The notes under the pieces were generated by a model. The model was not told the DNA's origin, did no database searches, and saw only the letters and a list, made by a program, of their open reading frames with translations. Below, piece by piece: positions 54,016-64,000 of a stretch of 64,000 nt of DNA. The position numbers and the translations under genes are program-made. The stretch covers positions 32,638,427 through 32,702,426 of the forward strand of contig OX442315.1 of assembly GCA_949358305.1 (NCBI GenBank). The letters run 5' to 3'. Positions within the stretch are counted from its first letter, which is position 1. Every line of letters begins with the position of its first letter. This stretch comes from Strigamia acuminata. Lineage: Eukaryota; Arthropoda; Chilopoda; Geophilomorpha; Linotaeniidae.

Positions 54016-54120
54016 AATTGATTATTTCAGACATGGCTACAATGGGGATAATAATTATTTGGGTAAATAAAAATAAATAAATAAATGATGGTAGCTGTAC
54101 AAAGCCTCCTATCTAGTTAA

Positions 54121-54720
54121 TTAATTAATAATGCTGCACCGCTCCAACTCTCGTCGGATTACCAACTTCGACGTAAACAAAGCACCATCAGCGTCGGTCG
54201 AGCACGACGAATTCTCCGTTCTGTTCGACACGATCACGTTCCGCGCCGTCCGAACGGCCGAGCCCTCGTTGCGACTGCTCAGACGCGACTCGGACGGCAA
54301 CTGTCGATTTGCCCCGTTCACCGACCCCGAGCTGGCCGTCGGCGTCCCCTCCCGCTTCTTCCCGCTCGACTTCGGACACTCCTCCGATGGTGGTGTCGTC
54401 GATGATGTCCCCGACTCTTCTCCTCGCCCGCGTCACCCTTGCGGGTCCCCGAAACGTCGCCACGGTGAAGCCCATCTGCGGCTCGACACCCTCGCTCGGA
54501 GTGACCAAAACTTATTGCATCGTGTCGTTCAAGGAGTTGATGGGTCCGTTAAGGTTCGACCAGAAACGCTGCTGGTGCTCATCGGCGCCCAACTCATTAT
54601 CCACGAAGGTGGGCGTTTCGGGCACGTCTTGGCTCTTGGAAACAGTCCGGATTTCGACGGGGTTTCAGCGGTCGGTGTTGTTAACGTTTTTGCGCGCATT
54701 CAAATAATTCATTGTTTTAA
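54121..54720 (-). pseudogene. GC-rich decayed coding segment
   Basis: The GC content is far above the surroundings and several frames are open on both strands. On the minus strand a protein-like reading begins MNYLNARKNVNNTDR, then a stop, then EIRTVSKSQDVPETPTFVDN and FWSNLNGPINSLNDTM. A second stop follows, then a shift into a Ser-rich frame (PPSEECPKSSGKKREG, RLSSRNEGSAVRTARN) to a final stop. This pattern suggests a coding sequence with two stops and a frameshift. The plus-strand 204-codon ORF has no recognisable content. Source gene unknown. Confidence 0.35.
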
Positions 54721-55149
54721 CTTATTAATTAAAATATTTATTTAAAATTAAATAGTGGGCGCGCATTTAATGTTCTTCACTATAACCTCCAGCGTAGTTT
54801 GGATTGAATGATTAAATTAAACATTACACCGAAAAAAGTCAACATCGCCTGCAATTTTCATGTTTTAAACCTATTAATTCGCCATCTTTATTCAAGCAAT
54901 TCTGTAACAAACCGCGTTTTGTTTTTAGATATACACACGCATTTCACTACTATCAGAATAATTCATAATAATAGTGTTGTAATAGTTGTTGATCTTTTAC
55001 CCTTATTTCATATTCATATAATGACAATGCCCGTAGTAGAGTAAGCAAAACGATCACAGCATTGCAATTTTATTAAAAATGTGTAAAACCAATAAAAGCA
55101 AAAATTTGTCGATCAACATTTTATTTTCCTTAAACGTTTGTGTACATAT

Positions 55150-56544
55150 TTAACCGACTTTTTGCGCCAATTCTCTCGCTTTAGCCTTTTCAAGCTTCGC
55201 AACTCGAGCGGCCGACTTGCTACCAATCTTACCACCGCCCCAGTGACGTCGAATCTAAAATTAAAAAAAAAAAATTTACTCAAACATATCCAAATAAACA
55301 AAATCTCCAAAATTACCTCATCATAACGTTCATTAAAGTTCGTTCTGATAGTCTCGACCAACTTGCTGAAACTCGTCTTGTCTTCGGGGAAAACTTGAGA
55401 CAGAGCCATGCAAGTGCACGTCTTCCTCCTCACAACACGTCCCAACCTCGCCTTTCCCTTCACAATGCAATACGGAACACCCATTTTTCGGCACAATGAC
55501 GGCAAAAAGATGACCATCTACAAATAAAACATTTTTTATTATAAAAAAAAAATTATTTTTTTTATTAAAATTAATTTTAATACCTCAATTGGATCCACAT
55601 CATGCGCGATAATCACCAGTTGGGCCTTTTTCTGTTCAACCAAAGCCGTTACTGTATTCGCACCTTGTCGGACCACTGGTGGACGTTTTGTCGGTTTATC
55701 TTCCTTTCCCTTCGCTCTCAACGTGGCGCGTTTACGAAGTCGGAGTGCTTTCGCCTGTTTCGTCTCGGGACGATACTTGTCCAACAGTCTGAACAACTGG
55801 GTAGCTGTAAATTAAACTTCGTATTAAATATATTTCTTTTCAAAAACTATTATTTAGTTTTAAAAATGTTTTTTTTTTTTGGTGAATTTAACACATATTA
55901 GGCCTAACATTTAAATTACAATGCTCAGAGTTAAAAAGCTCATTATTATGTTATATTTCTATCACAATGTTCAAAAAATATACGATTCATCATTGCATCG
56001 TTTGAATTGTGTAAATAAATTTAAAAACTTAAAAAAAGCAAAATTATTACCTGTTTGACGGTCCAACGCCTGTGAAAATTGGTGGATCGGTGGCGGAATT
56101 TTAAGACGTTGGGACAAAATTGCCTTCTGTCGTTGAAGACGAACATATTTCGGCCATTTGACAAATCGACTTAAATCTCGTTTCGGTTGGATATCCTGAC
56201 CTGTAATAATCAAACAAACAAAAAATTATTTAGTTTTGAAAATGGTTTTTTTGGGGAATTTAACACATATTAGGCCTAACTTTTAAATTAGAATGCTCAG
56301 AGTTAAAAAGCTCATTATTATGTTATATTTCTATCACAATGTTCAAAAAATATACGATTCATCATTGCATCGTTTGAATAGTGTAAGTAAATTCGAGTAT
56401 ATTACCGATGCCGAAATTTTTGGGTCTCTTCTCAAACAGTGGGTTTACGACCTTCTTCTTCTCCGGCTTTTTCACGGCTAAAGGTGGCGGTGCTACCTTC
56501 TTCTTGCCTTTCGTCAACTTCTTGACGGGTTTCTTGGCTACCAT
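55150..56544 (-). CDS. RPL7A: 60S ribosomal protein L7a (eL8)
   Basis: Five exons (56544-56406, 56200-56051, 55804-55584, 55517-55317, 55254-55150) give 271 residues, matching the family. The basic N-terminus ([13 protein letters not shown]) precedes the L7Ae RNA-binding fold ([42 protein letters not shown]). The C-terminal sequence is [15 protein letters not shown]. eL8 is a core large-subunit protein. A leader exon with donor CTCGTG|GTAAAT (about 56627) precedes the ATG. Introns 1 and 2 each carry a box C/D snoRNA. The gene is head to head with MED22. Confidence 0.97.
55919..55999 (-). ncRNA. SNORD36: Box C/D snoRNA in RPL7A intron 2 (U36-like)
   Basis: On the minus strand: stem AUGC/GCAU, C box ATGATGA (55993-55987) and D box CTGA (55928-55925). 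The guide GAGCTTTTTAACT before the D box is complementary to the universally conserved 18S stretch AGUUAAAAAGCUC. The fifth base selects the first A of the A5 run. U36 family snoRNAs have this target, and in vertebrates also reside in RPL7A introns. Confidence 0.88.
56291..56371 (-). ncRNA. SNORD36: Box C/D snoRNA in RPL7A intron 1 (U36-like copy)
   Basis: Almost identical to the copy in intron 2, including boxes (ATGATGA 56365-56359, CTGA 56300-56297), stem and guide. About 100 flanking intron bases are duplicated too, so the two introns are paralogous. Confidence 0.88.
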
Positions 56545-57047
56545 TTTACCTACTGCTTCTATAAATATCGATACATCGATGGATTAAAACAAGATGTTTG
56601 ATGATTTTAAAACCTTGTATTACATTTACCACGAGTCGCCTGCCGCAAACGGACCGGAAGCTGTGCAGATCTCGTTCTCTCTCGTTGTGCGGAAATGATG
56701 TCTAGATACAGGATGCTCTCCAAACAGAAAAATTAAAACTTAAAATTCAATGATTTTTGCTTAGTGTTTTTAGTATTTTATTTATTCATTATTTATTATT
56801 ATTTGAATTATTAAAATATTTTTGTTATTCAGTATTGGTTCGGTGATTTATTTTTATTTTTATTTTTATTCCATTTTCCAGTCTAGACTAAGCGATAAGC
56901 AGTTCTGTCTTTACTGTCGACCGCTCTCCCTAGACACATTTTGTATTGTGTTTATTTTATCGCTAATTGGTAATTTATTTTCATATGAATCAAAATGTTT
57001 TTTGTGTTTATTTAAATATATTTGTATGTATTTGTTTTTAGATTTCA

Positions 57048-57541
57048 ATGACGCTACAACGTGCTCTTCCACAAAGCAAAGAAGCTTTATTGAAATCATA
57101 CAACCGCAGATTAAAAGATGATGTTAAATCAATGCAAGATAATTTTACGGAGATTATTAAATTAGCTCGTGTTGAAGATGAAACTCAAGTTAGTCGGTCC
57201 ACACAAGGCGAACAGGATCAATATGAAATTCACGTCAGAGCTGCAAATATTGTAAAACAACATTTTTGATGATTTCAAGACGTCAATCTTTATTTTTTTT
57301 CTTCATTTAATTATTATTTCAGGTTCGCGCTGGCGAAAGTCTTATGAAATTAGTATCAGACATCAAACAGTACTTAATTTTGAACGATTTTCCATCCGTC
57401 AACGAAGCAATCACGCAAAACAGCCAATTATTCAAGGCTATGCAAGCGGAATGTGATAGCAAGTTAATGGCTCTTCGAGACGACATGGCGGCAGATTTAT
57501 ACGAATTAGAAGAAGAATATTATTCCTCGATGTATAAATAA
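57048..57541 (+). CDS. MED22: Mediator complex subunit 22
   Basis: Two coding exons (57048-57251, 57323-57541) give 140 residues, the usual length. The first coding exon opens [19 protein letters not shown] after a leader intron (acceptor TTTTTAG), and the helical hairpin runs through to [18 protein letters not shown]22 (Srb6, Surf5) is part of the Mediator head module that contacts RNA polymerase II. It is divergently transcribed from RPL7A, with about 500 bases between start codons and a much shorter gap between the leaders. Confidence 0.95.
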
Positions 57542-57738
57542 TTCTTTGTTTTTTGTAAATATAAATAACTTTTTCATTTATAAGTCGTAAATATCTTTAT
57601 TCTGATTAAAATCGAAAAAAAAAAGCCTGAATGAAACATTTATTTCTATAAAAACAAAGATGGCGTTGCTAGCGACATCTAGCGAGAAACCTTTCATTTA
57701 CAAATGAGTTAACGTGTAATGAAAGTTCCATGAAATAA

Positions 57739-60371
57739 ATGGACGTGAAGACTTTGAGTAACAAATGGTGGAATGGTATTTGCAGGAAAATAAGCAGTTC
57801 GGTCGTCTTCATTGATTCATCAGCTGCTGAATGCTTACATTGGTCCGGTGGGCTAAATCGTTTGTTGTCCGCTGGTGCTAAGGAAGTAAAAGAATTCTCT
57901 TCTTTCGAGGTACGGTATATGAACAATATTTATTAACATTTCAATCAATAATTCGCATTCTAATTTACAGAGTAGCACCTCGGGTGAGAGAAAAGGTGTT
58001 TTCATACTGACAAGACCGATAATAGACGTGACAGAAACAATTTTAAATGACATAATAAGCAATAGCAATTTTGAACATTGTTTGATACTAACAACCGTTC
58101 ATCCGAGTGTGCAGAAATTTGCAATTCATGATAATGACGACATTAGAAGTGAAGCTGAAATACTGCAACAGATTAAAGAGAATGTGTTAAGATGGATGGG
58201 CAACACGGTATATGCAAAATATTACATTTTATTTTTAAAAAAATTAATATTTATACCTTTATTTTTGTTGCTTTTGCAGTCGTACATAGCTGAAATTGAA
58301 TGTCATCCGATTTTTCTCGCTTCATTATGCCCGATTTTGTTTATAACTCCAACATTCAGTCGTTTATTTCCAACATTAACAACAGATCTAGATCCTCCTC
58401 CATTACCGCGCAAAGTCTCGGAACTAGAACTTCAGAGTTTACCTAAAGATTTAGTGATGGAATTAATGGTGTTTTAAAAATTTAAAATTATTATTACTAT
58501 TTTAAATTTTTTAAATTTTCTTTCCAGATTTTTGTACATTGTTTCAACAACCTACTCGAAGAACTGAATGTAAAAGAAGATTTCTTTACCATAGGACAAT
58601 TTAGCAAATTGATTGCATCGCAACTTGATGCGTTACCTGCTGCTAAGAACAGAAGAAAAGTATATTAAAACAAAATATGAAAAATTATTCTTTATTTTAT
58701 TTCATTCTATTCAGTTAGCTTCGCGTAAAATATCCGTTTTGTTCGTGGATCGCACTTTGGATTTAGTTGGACCGACTAGTCACGGAATTGACACTTTGAT
58801 GGACAGAATAATGAACATGCTTCCCAAATTACCAAATCATTCGACCGATGTAGCGGTTGACATGTACCCACTCTGTGCAGCACCTAAGTAATATTTGTAA
58901 ATTTATTTTTATTTTTATTTCTTCAAATTTTTACCATTAGATTATCCAATAATGAATTAATTGCGCCCGGTTGCCTGGCACCGGATACAAACGACACGGA
59001 AGGTTCTTCAGTATTAAATAGTTTAATGTTGAAGAAACACAAAGTAAAATATATTTATGATATTGATTTATGATTATTGACATCATCGATTGATTAATTT
59101 CTAGGAAAGTTTAATGGAAATCAACAGGAATTTGGTCGAAGCCGTTACAAAAGAGAAATTGACATCGTCGAAGCCTTTAAAAGTTGGCAGACTCAATGCG
59201 GATACGTTAGAAAATCACTTAAAATTATTCAAGTAAAATAATATCATAGTTTTTTATTATTAAATTAAAATTTTCCTGTTAATTTTTACAGATACAAAAT
59301 AGAACCAATTTCGCGTCACTTCGGGTTACTCCAACAGGCGTTAGCGGTGACACAAAGTCTAAAACATTCCAATAATTCTCACATGGATCAATTATACGGC
59401 ATTGAAAAAGGTTTATTGCACTCGTTAGAAGAAGAAATAGTCGGTGCTAATGCGTTAGTGCAGATAATTCAGCTAATCGAAACACGAAAAGAAAGGTAAA
59501 ATTTATTGACCATTCATTTAAATTAATAAATTAATTATTTTTGGATATATTTCTAGGTCTTTAAATATCAGCGATATTCTCATTTTGCTTATTCATGTGT
59601 ATTCCCTCGTTGGTGAGAATTTCTTCCACATTAGTGACCAAATTGAACAACTAAAATACGCGTTGGGAAAAGCAATTAAAGAAGATGCGGATGATCTGCC
59701 TGAAACGTTAAAAAAATTTTGTGGGTGATTTTTGGAAAGAAAAATTATAAAAATGTGAAAAAAAATGTTTTTTTTGTAGTTTCTGACCCCGAAGATGAAT
59801 TTTACATCGAGAAACTATTTAGTAAGTTGCAGGACATCGGCCGCGCTCGGCAAGATTTGAAGAAATACAGGTAAATGAATTTATAGTAAAAAAAAATATT
59901 TTAAATTTTATTATTTTAAATTCCAGGTTGATTTTCGAGCCCGGTGGTCGGGCACAACCAGCTTGTTACTTGCCTTTGCTCAAACAAGTTGTGGACGACA
60001 TTTTTAATCCTCAAAGACCCGAAATCCCCGACGTGGAATACAAATCGATGGGGTTAAGAGACATGTTTAAATCGGGGATAGGCTTATTTTTGAATGTAAA
60101 CAAACCGCAACCGAGTGACAATTCAATGTTTCTACTTTTTGTCGTCGGAGGTCTCACTTCGAGCGAAGTACGGCTCATCAAAGACACAATTTCAACAAGA
60201 AAACCTAATTTACCAGTAATTTACCATCTTTAAATCAATTTTTTAGTTTATTTTTAACGTCGTTTATAATTTTTTCAGGTGTTGATTGGAACGACTCACA
60301 TAACCAAACCAGAGGATATTCTCGATCATCTCTTATCTTCCAATTATTTCTCAGATTTGGGAGATATGTAA
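57739..60371 (+). CDS. SCFD2: Sec1 family domain-containing protein 2
   Basis: About eleven exons with consistent phases. It starts MDVKTLSNKWWNGICRKI. A Sec1/Munc18-like fold follows: GVFILTRPIIDVTE, ISVLFVDRTLDLVGPTSHG (the typical DRxxDLxxP core) and DTLMDRIMNMLP. The C-terminal half has LIFEPGGRAQPACYLPLL and LFVVGGLTSSEVRLI. SCFD2 is a divergent SM protein thought to act in vesicle tethering and fusion. Its partner is not well established. It lies 200 bases downstream of MED22 and converges on PRDX6 with a 138-base gap. Confidence 0.9.
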
Positions 60372-60509
60372 TTAAAAACTTTGTTAATTTAATAAACTCA
60401 AATAAACAAGACTATATGGTAGTAAAGCTTTTTTATTTTATGTAATAATTAATGAAAAGACAAAAAAAATATTCAAAATTTTGCATTTTCATCATTTTCG
60501 TGTTGACAC

Positions 60510-61496
60510 TTATGGCTGCGGTGTGAAGCGAAGATAATTCTTGTTCGATGGAACTGGATGAGTTCTAACTCCTTTAGGAAACAATTCGGCAACATCCTCC
60601 TGTTTAATGGAAGGAAGCACCATGCACTCTCCACCGGCCTTAAATATTGTTTTAAAAAATGTCAATAAAATTAATTTAAAATTAAAATTTCATGACTCAT
60701 TACTTTCCAATCAGCGGGGGTAGCGACGAGCTTCTGTGCAGTTAATTGCAACGAATCAACGACACGTAATAATTCACTATAAAACAGGAAAAAATTATTA
60801 CAAATATTGATAACCCTTGTTTATCGTTTCAATGAATAATAATAATTACTCGAAGTTTCTTCCTGTTGTCGCCGGATATAACATTGACAACTTTAATTTC
60901 TTATCAGGACCGATGACGAACACCTAAAAATGGAATTATGACATTAAAAAATCCAATTTAAATTAGTCATCTTGTAAATTACAGCTCGGCAAGTCAACGG
61001 TAATCCATCTTTGTCTTTCTCCATTGGATCGATCATTCCCAACTGCACAGCAAGATCTCGTTTTTCGTCCGAAATGATCGGATAAGGGAATAGACCACTC
61101 AATTCTGAGTATGCTTGAATATCCTGAAAGAAATAGACAAAAAATTAATTACGTAACAAATACAATTTGAGAAAATTCAATATTATTTTACTTTGATCCA
61201 TCCTGTGTGAGAGATTAAGTCGTTACAAGACAATGCGATCATTTTTACACCTCGGTTGCTAAAATCACCGACTAATTGAGCAGCACGGCCTAATTCGGTC
61301 GTGCAAACGGGTGTGTAATCCGCAGGATGAGAAAACAAAATCCCCCATCTTTAAAAACAGAAAAACAAAGTTAGAAAAATTTAAATTTAAAATTCTAATT
61401 TAACTTATACGAATCGCCGAGCCAGTCGTGAAATTGGATTTCTCCTTCGGTCGTGGTCGCTTTGAAATTAGGAAAAACATCTCCAAGATTAACCAT
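60510..61496 (-). CDS. PRDX6: 1-Cys peroxiredoxin
   Basis: Five exons give about 220 residues. The peroxidatic cysteine lies in PVCTTELGRAAQL. The lipase-type GDSWG motif of PRDX6 is present near residue 30, with the partner phrase LFSHPADYTP. The C-terminal part has PDKKLKLSMLYPATTGRN and ends YLRFTPQP, as in vertebrate PRDX6. It reduces hydrogen and phospholipid hydroperoxides with glutathione and may have phospholipase A2 activity. There is no targeting sequence (starts MVNLGDVFPNF), so it is cytosolic. Confidence 0.95.
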
Positions 61497-61682
61497 TTTG
61501 TTTGATTTTTAGAAGAAAATAAAAGGCGCTGGTTCTTCGAGTATTTTCTGTCGTTTGAATGCAATTCGGGGATCTACCAATAGGTGTCTCTGATTTGTAA
61601 CGTCATGCCTTACAGGACGTGTCTTATTACTGTGAATTTGATGTAGTAATTGAGTCATTCAAATAGAATTATTTTATTAAAG

Positions 61683-63321
61683 TTACAAAATATAAGATTT
61701 GTAATCCCAAAAATCATCTTCTGTTGCAATATTACATATGTATGGATCATTTTCGAAAATCTCGTAATTTTCATCATCGGTTAAACCATCGCTTTCATAT
61801 ATTTGATATTTTATGACGAATTGTCCTTTCTTATCTTTGTAGATATCTTCCCCATGCGCAGTAAGAATTTCTCTGCAGTAGTAAAAATAAAATCAAAATT
61901 TAAAAAGCTAAATTCAATATTCAAACTCACTTCAAAGCGCATTCATCGCTGCAAATGTTAAGTATTTCTTCGTTTCGATAAACATCTGCTAAGGGAATTT
62001 CGAGTACTGATTCGTAGTTATCTGCTTTGGCAGTTTTACTTATTTTCGCCATGTAATAAATGGCTAAATTATATACTTGATCGTCTATAGAAATAGCTGT
62101 TTTCACTGGATAATTAATTTCGGCTATCTGGAATAAAGTTTTTATGATTTCGAACTTTTGTTTGAAATAAAAATCAAACTTACTAATTTATATGGCGTTT
62201 TTAACATTGGAACTTGTTTGTCAGCTATCTGCACATCTGTATTCTCTTGCAACTTAAATACGGCCATTTGAGAGCAGCAACCTAAATGTTCACTTCCTGC
62301 CGGTCCTTCACCAACACCACTTATTTCAACGCTATAATGTGGATATTCACTCAAAATAGCATCGCACCTAAAAATTAGAATTATAAAAAGTTTATATCAT
62401 TCAACATTCATGAATTTCATTTAAATGCTCAGTTTTTTTCCATTCAAAATTCATAATTTCATTTAAATTTTCGGTTTTTTCATTAAAAATTCATTAAACT
62501 CATTTAAATTTTCAGTTTTTTATTCAAAATTCATTAATCCCATTTGATTTATATTTTTTTTTACATCCAAAATTCATTAATTGTATTTAAATTTTCAGTT
62601 TTCTCAATCAAAATTCATTAATTTCGTCTAAATTTTCAAATATTCAACCCAAAATTCAAAATTAAAGTACCATTCTTTAAACTCTATCCTACTCCATTCG
62701 AATTTATGATCCCAGTGTCGAAATCCTTTAAAATCCTTGAATAAAACATTAAAATCCGAATTGGGAGTGGTAAAAATAGCAACTTTTGGCTTCACAAAAC
62801 CAAACACAACATCTGGTAATCTGTCTAAAATTTCCTTTTCTAAATGTTCAATCCTAAAAAAAACATAAAAAAAAAATAGAAAGAAATCCCCAATAACCAT
62901 CTCGTATTGTCCTTACAACTCAATACACGTTACACCTTCATATCCGATTAATCGTTCATCTTCCTCCGTTACACTTCCACAAAACACGGTATAACTTAAC
63001 GGCCTTTCCCTCCGCATAGTCTCAATATATTCAACCGTAAGCGGTTCGAGTTTAACGAAACATCGTTCCAACAACTCTTGGTCAATGTCCACAGCACAAA
63101 CTCTCTCAATAAACGCGGAACGTTTCAGCCGTAGTGCAAAATTCAACTCCGCGCACCCAAAATCGATCACCTAAAAACAAATTACGGAGTAATTAATTAA
63201 TATTTACAGTATATCAAAATACATTACATTTCCGATTCCATTTTCTTTCAAAACGTCAATTGTAGCTGTATACCGTTGAATATACACGGGACAATTCGAA
63301 TTCTCTCCCAAAAAATATGCC
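61683..63321 (-). CDS. HENMT1: Small RNA 2'-O-methyltransferase HEN1
   Basis: Seven or so exons give about 390 residues. It starts MAYFLGENSNCPVYIQRY. The SAM-binding motif VIDFGCAELNF follows. The metal-binding catalytic set ExxEH...H is present: CIELIEHLEKE, formed across an exon junction, and DHKFEWSRIEF. Animal HEN1 methylates the 3' end of piRNAs (and Ago2-bound siRNAs in insects), protecting them. The C-terminal extension after the catalytic domain (from EINYPVKTAISIDD) is acidic and not recognised. It follows PRDX6 on the same strand (187 bases). Confidence 0.93.
62400..62640. repeat. Minisatellite in a HEN1 intron
   Basis: Five or six degenerate copies of a 40-base unit (ATTCATTAATTTCATTTAAATTTTCAGTTTTTT). 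Confidence 0.6.
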
Positions 63322-63709
63322 ATAAAAAAACATAAACAAATATCACATCGTTTCGTTATTATTTACCACGAAGAAATTGCAAACATGGCAGCGACCTCTT
63401 TCGACACAACACGAAATTATTCTACACCGCGACATCTAGTGTTGAAAAGAAGAGATAAAACTGCAAAATCACTTTATTTTTCAAACTTATTTTCTCGAAT
63501 ATATTTCAGGCAACATCAACATCTAATGGAGATTTCAAAACACGCCTATACAAACAACTAAACTTAAAAAATCCACATCTTCCAACAAAAAATTAAAAAA
63601 TCTCAAAATTTACATAATTTTTCAATTTTTCATCTAAAAAAAATAAAAATAAAAATAAAAATGATAAACTTCCATTTATTATCAATAAATAATTCAACAA
63701 AAAACACAT

Positions 63710-64000
63710 TTAGGTTGTTTTTTCCGATACAAAAAACGGATGAGTCCAATTTCGCAACTTTCCTCTCAATTCCTCCAAAGACCTCGACTTAACTCTGTTA
63801 ATTTTCTTATATTTAACATCCTTTGGTTTTGTGACACTTCTGTGTGTGCTCATCACCCTATTGAACGACGCCGCATGTCCCGATAAATCATTACTCGGTG
63901 GCGGTGTCTCACAATCCTCAGAAAACCCATTCACGCAACTTCCATCCAAAATTTCTTCCGCCACCTCATCCAGGGCCTCTAGTGTCGGAATATGGCGACT
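63710..64000 (-). CDS. C-terminal exon of an unidentified protein, cut by the window edge
   Basis: The frame is open from the right edge (SRHIPTLEALDEV) to a stop at 63710, at least 96 residues. It includes an acidic/Pro stretch (ETPPPSND) and a basic region (PKDVKYKKINRVKSRSLEELRG). I do not recognise it. It ends 390 bases upstream of HEN1 on the same strand. The methionine at 63964 is internal. Confidence 0.55.
   Translation of the reverse strand, partial: SRHIPTLEALDEVAEEILDGSCVNGFSEDCETPPPSNDLSGHAASFNRVMSTHRSVTKPKDVKYKKINRVKSRSLEELRGKLRNWTHPFFVSEKTT

Noticed and set aside
54131-54745. 204-residue plus-strand ORF
   Set aside because: The GC-rich segment is open on both strands. The minus strand reads more like protein and the plus product has no recognisable motif.

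Overview
The window is nuclear DNA of an animal. It is AT-rich, has many short GT-AG introns, and carries tightly packed eukaryotic genes. A membrane-anchored PAN/apple plus zona pellucida (ZP) cuticle-type protein, a four-copy interstitial TTAGG run (9931-9950) and the gene set point to an arthropod. A springtail-like, non-model arthropod is my guess, and the species cannot be fixed from sequence alone.

Left third (1-32 kb). A ZNFX1-type helicase piece (minus strand, 425-2584) is followed by a 713-residue PAN+ZP membrane protein (minus, 3605-12743). The latter has 14 coding exons and a probable TATA promoter near 15.87 kb. Its introns hold minisatellites, MITE-like elements and a nested fold-back palindrome (10.15-11.17 kb). 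The stretch 16-23.5 kb is nearly gene-free. At 23.5-29.7 kb lie two notable neighbours. One is a small gene encoding a predicted secreted protein with a RelA/SpoT (alarmone synthetase) domain. The other is a guanylate-binding-protein (GBP) family GTPase with an N-terminal signal or anchor segment.

Middle (32-48.5 kb). DDAH (minus) is followed by a recent inverted, broken copy of the GBP gene. Then come PFDN6 and SURF1 (head to head), an unrecognised acidic protein with an internal duplication, SMYD3 (head to head with it), and the ER chaperone BiP/HSPA5 ending in KDEL, with an ER-stress-like element upstream.

Right third (49-64 kb). A non-coding snoRNA host gene at 49.3-52.08 kb has twelve exons and eleven introns. 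Every intron carries one box C/D snoRNA. Several guides match those of the vertebrate GAS5 host gene (U76, U80/U77, U44, U79, U81), in a similar order. After a poorly resolved stretch (52.1-54.8 kb) come RPL7A (minus), with two U36-like snoRNAs in its introns, and MED22 (plus, head to head). They are followed by SCFD2 (plus), 1-Cys peroxiredoxin PRDX6 (minus), the piRNA methyltransferase HEN1 (minus) and the C-terminus of an unidentified protein running off the right edge.

MED22, RPL7A and SURF1 all belong to the vertebrate surfeit cluster, so the region looks like a loosened ancestral linkage group. Most genes are single-copy housekeeping genes. The unusual parts are the secreted RelA/SpoT protein beside an expanded GBP locus, and the GAS5-like host gene.
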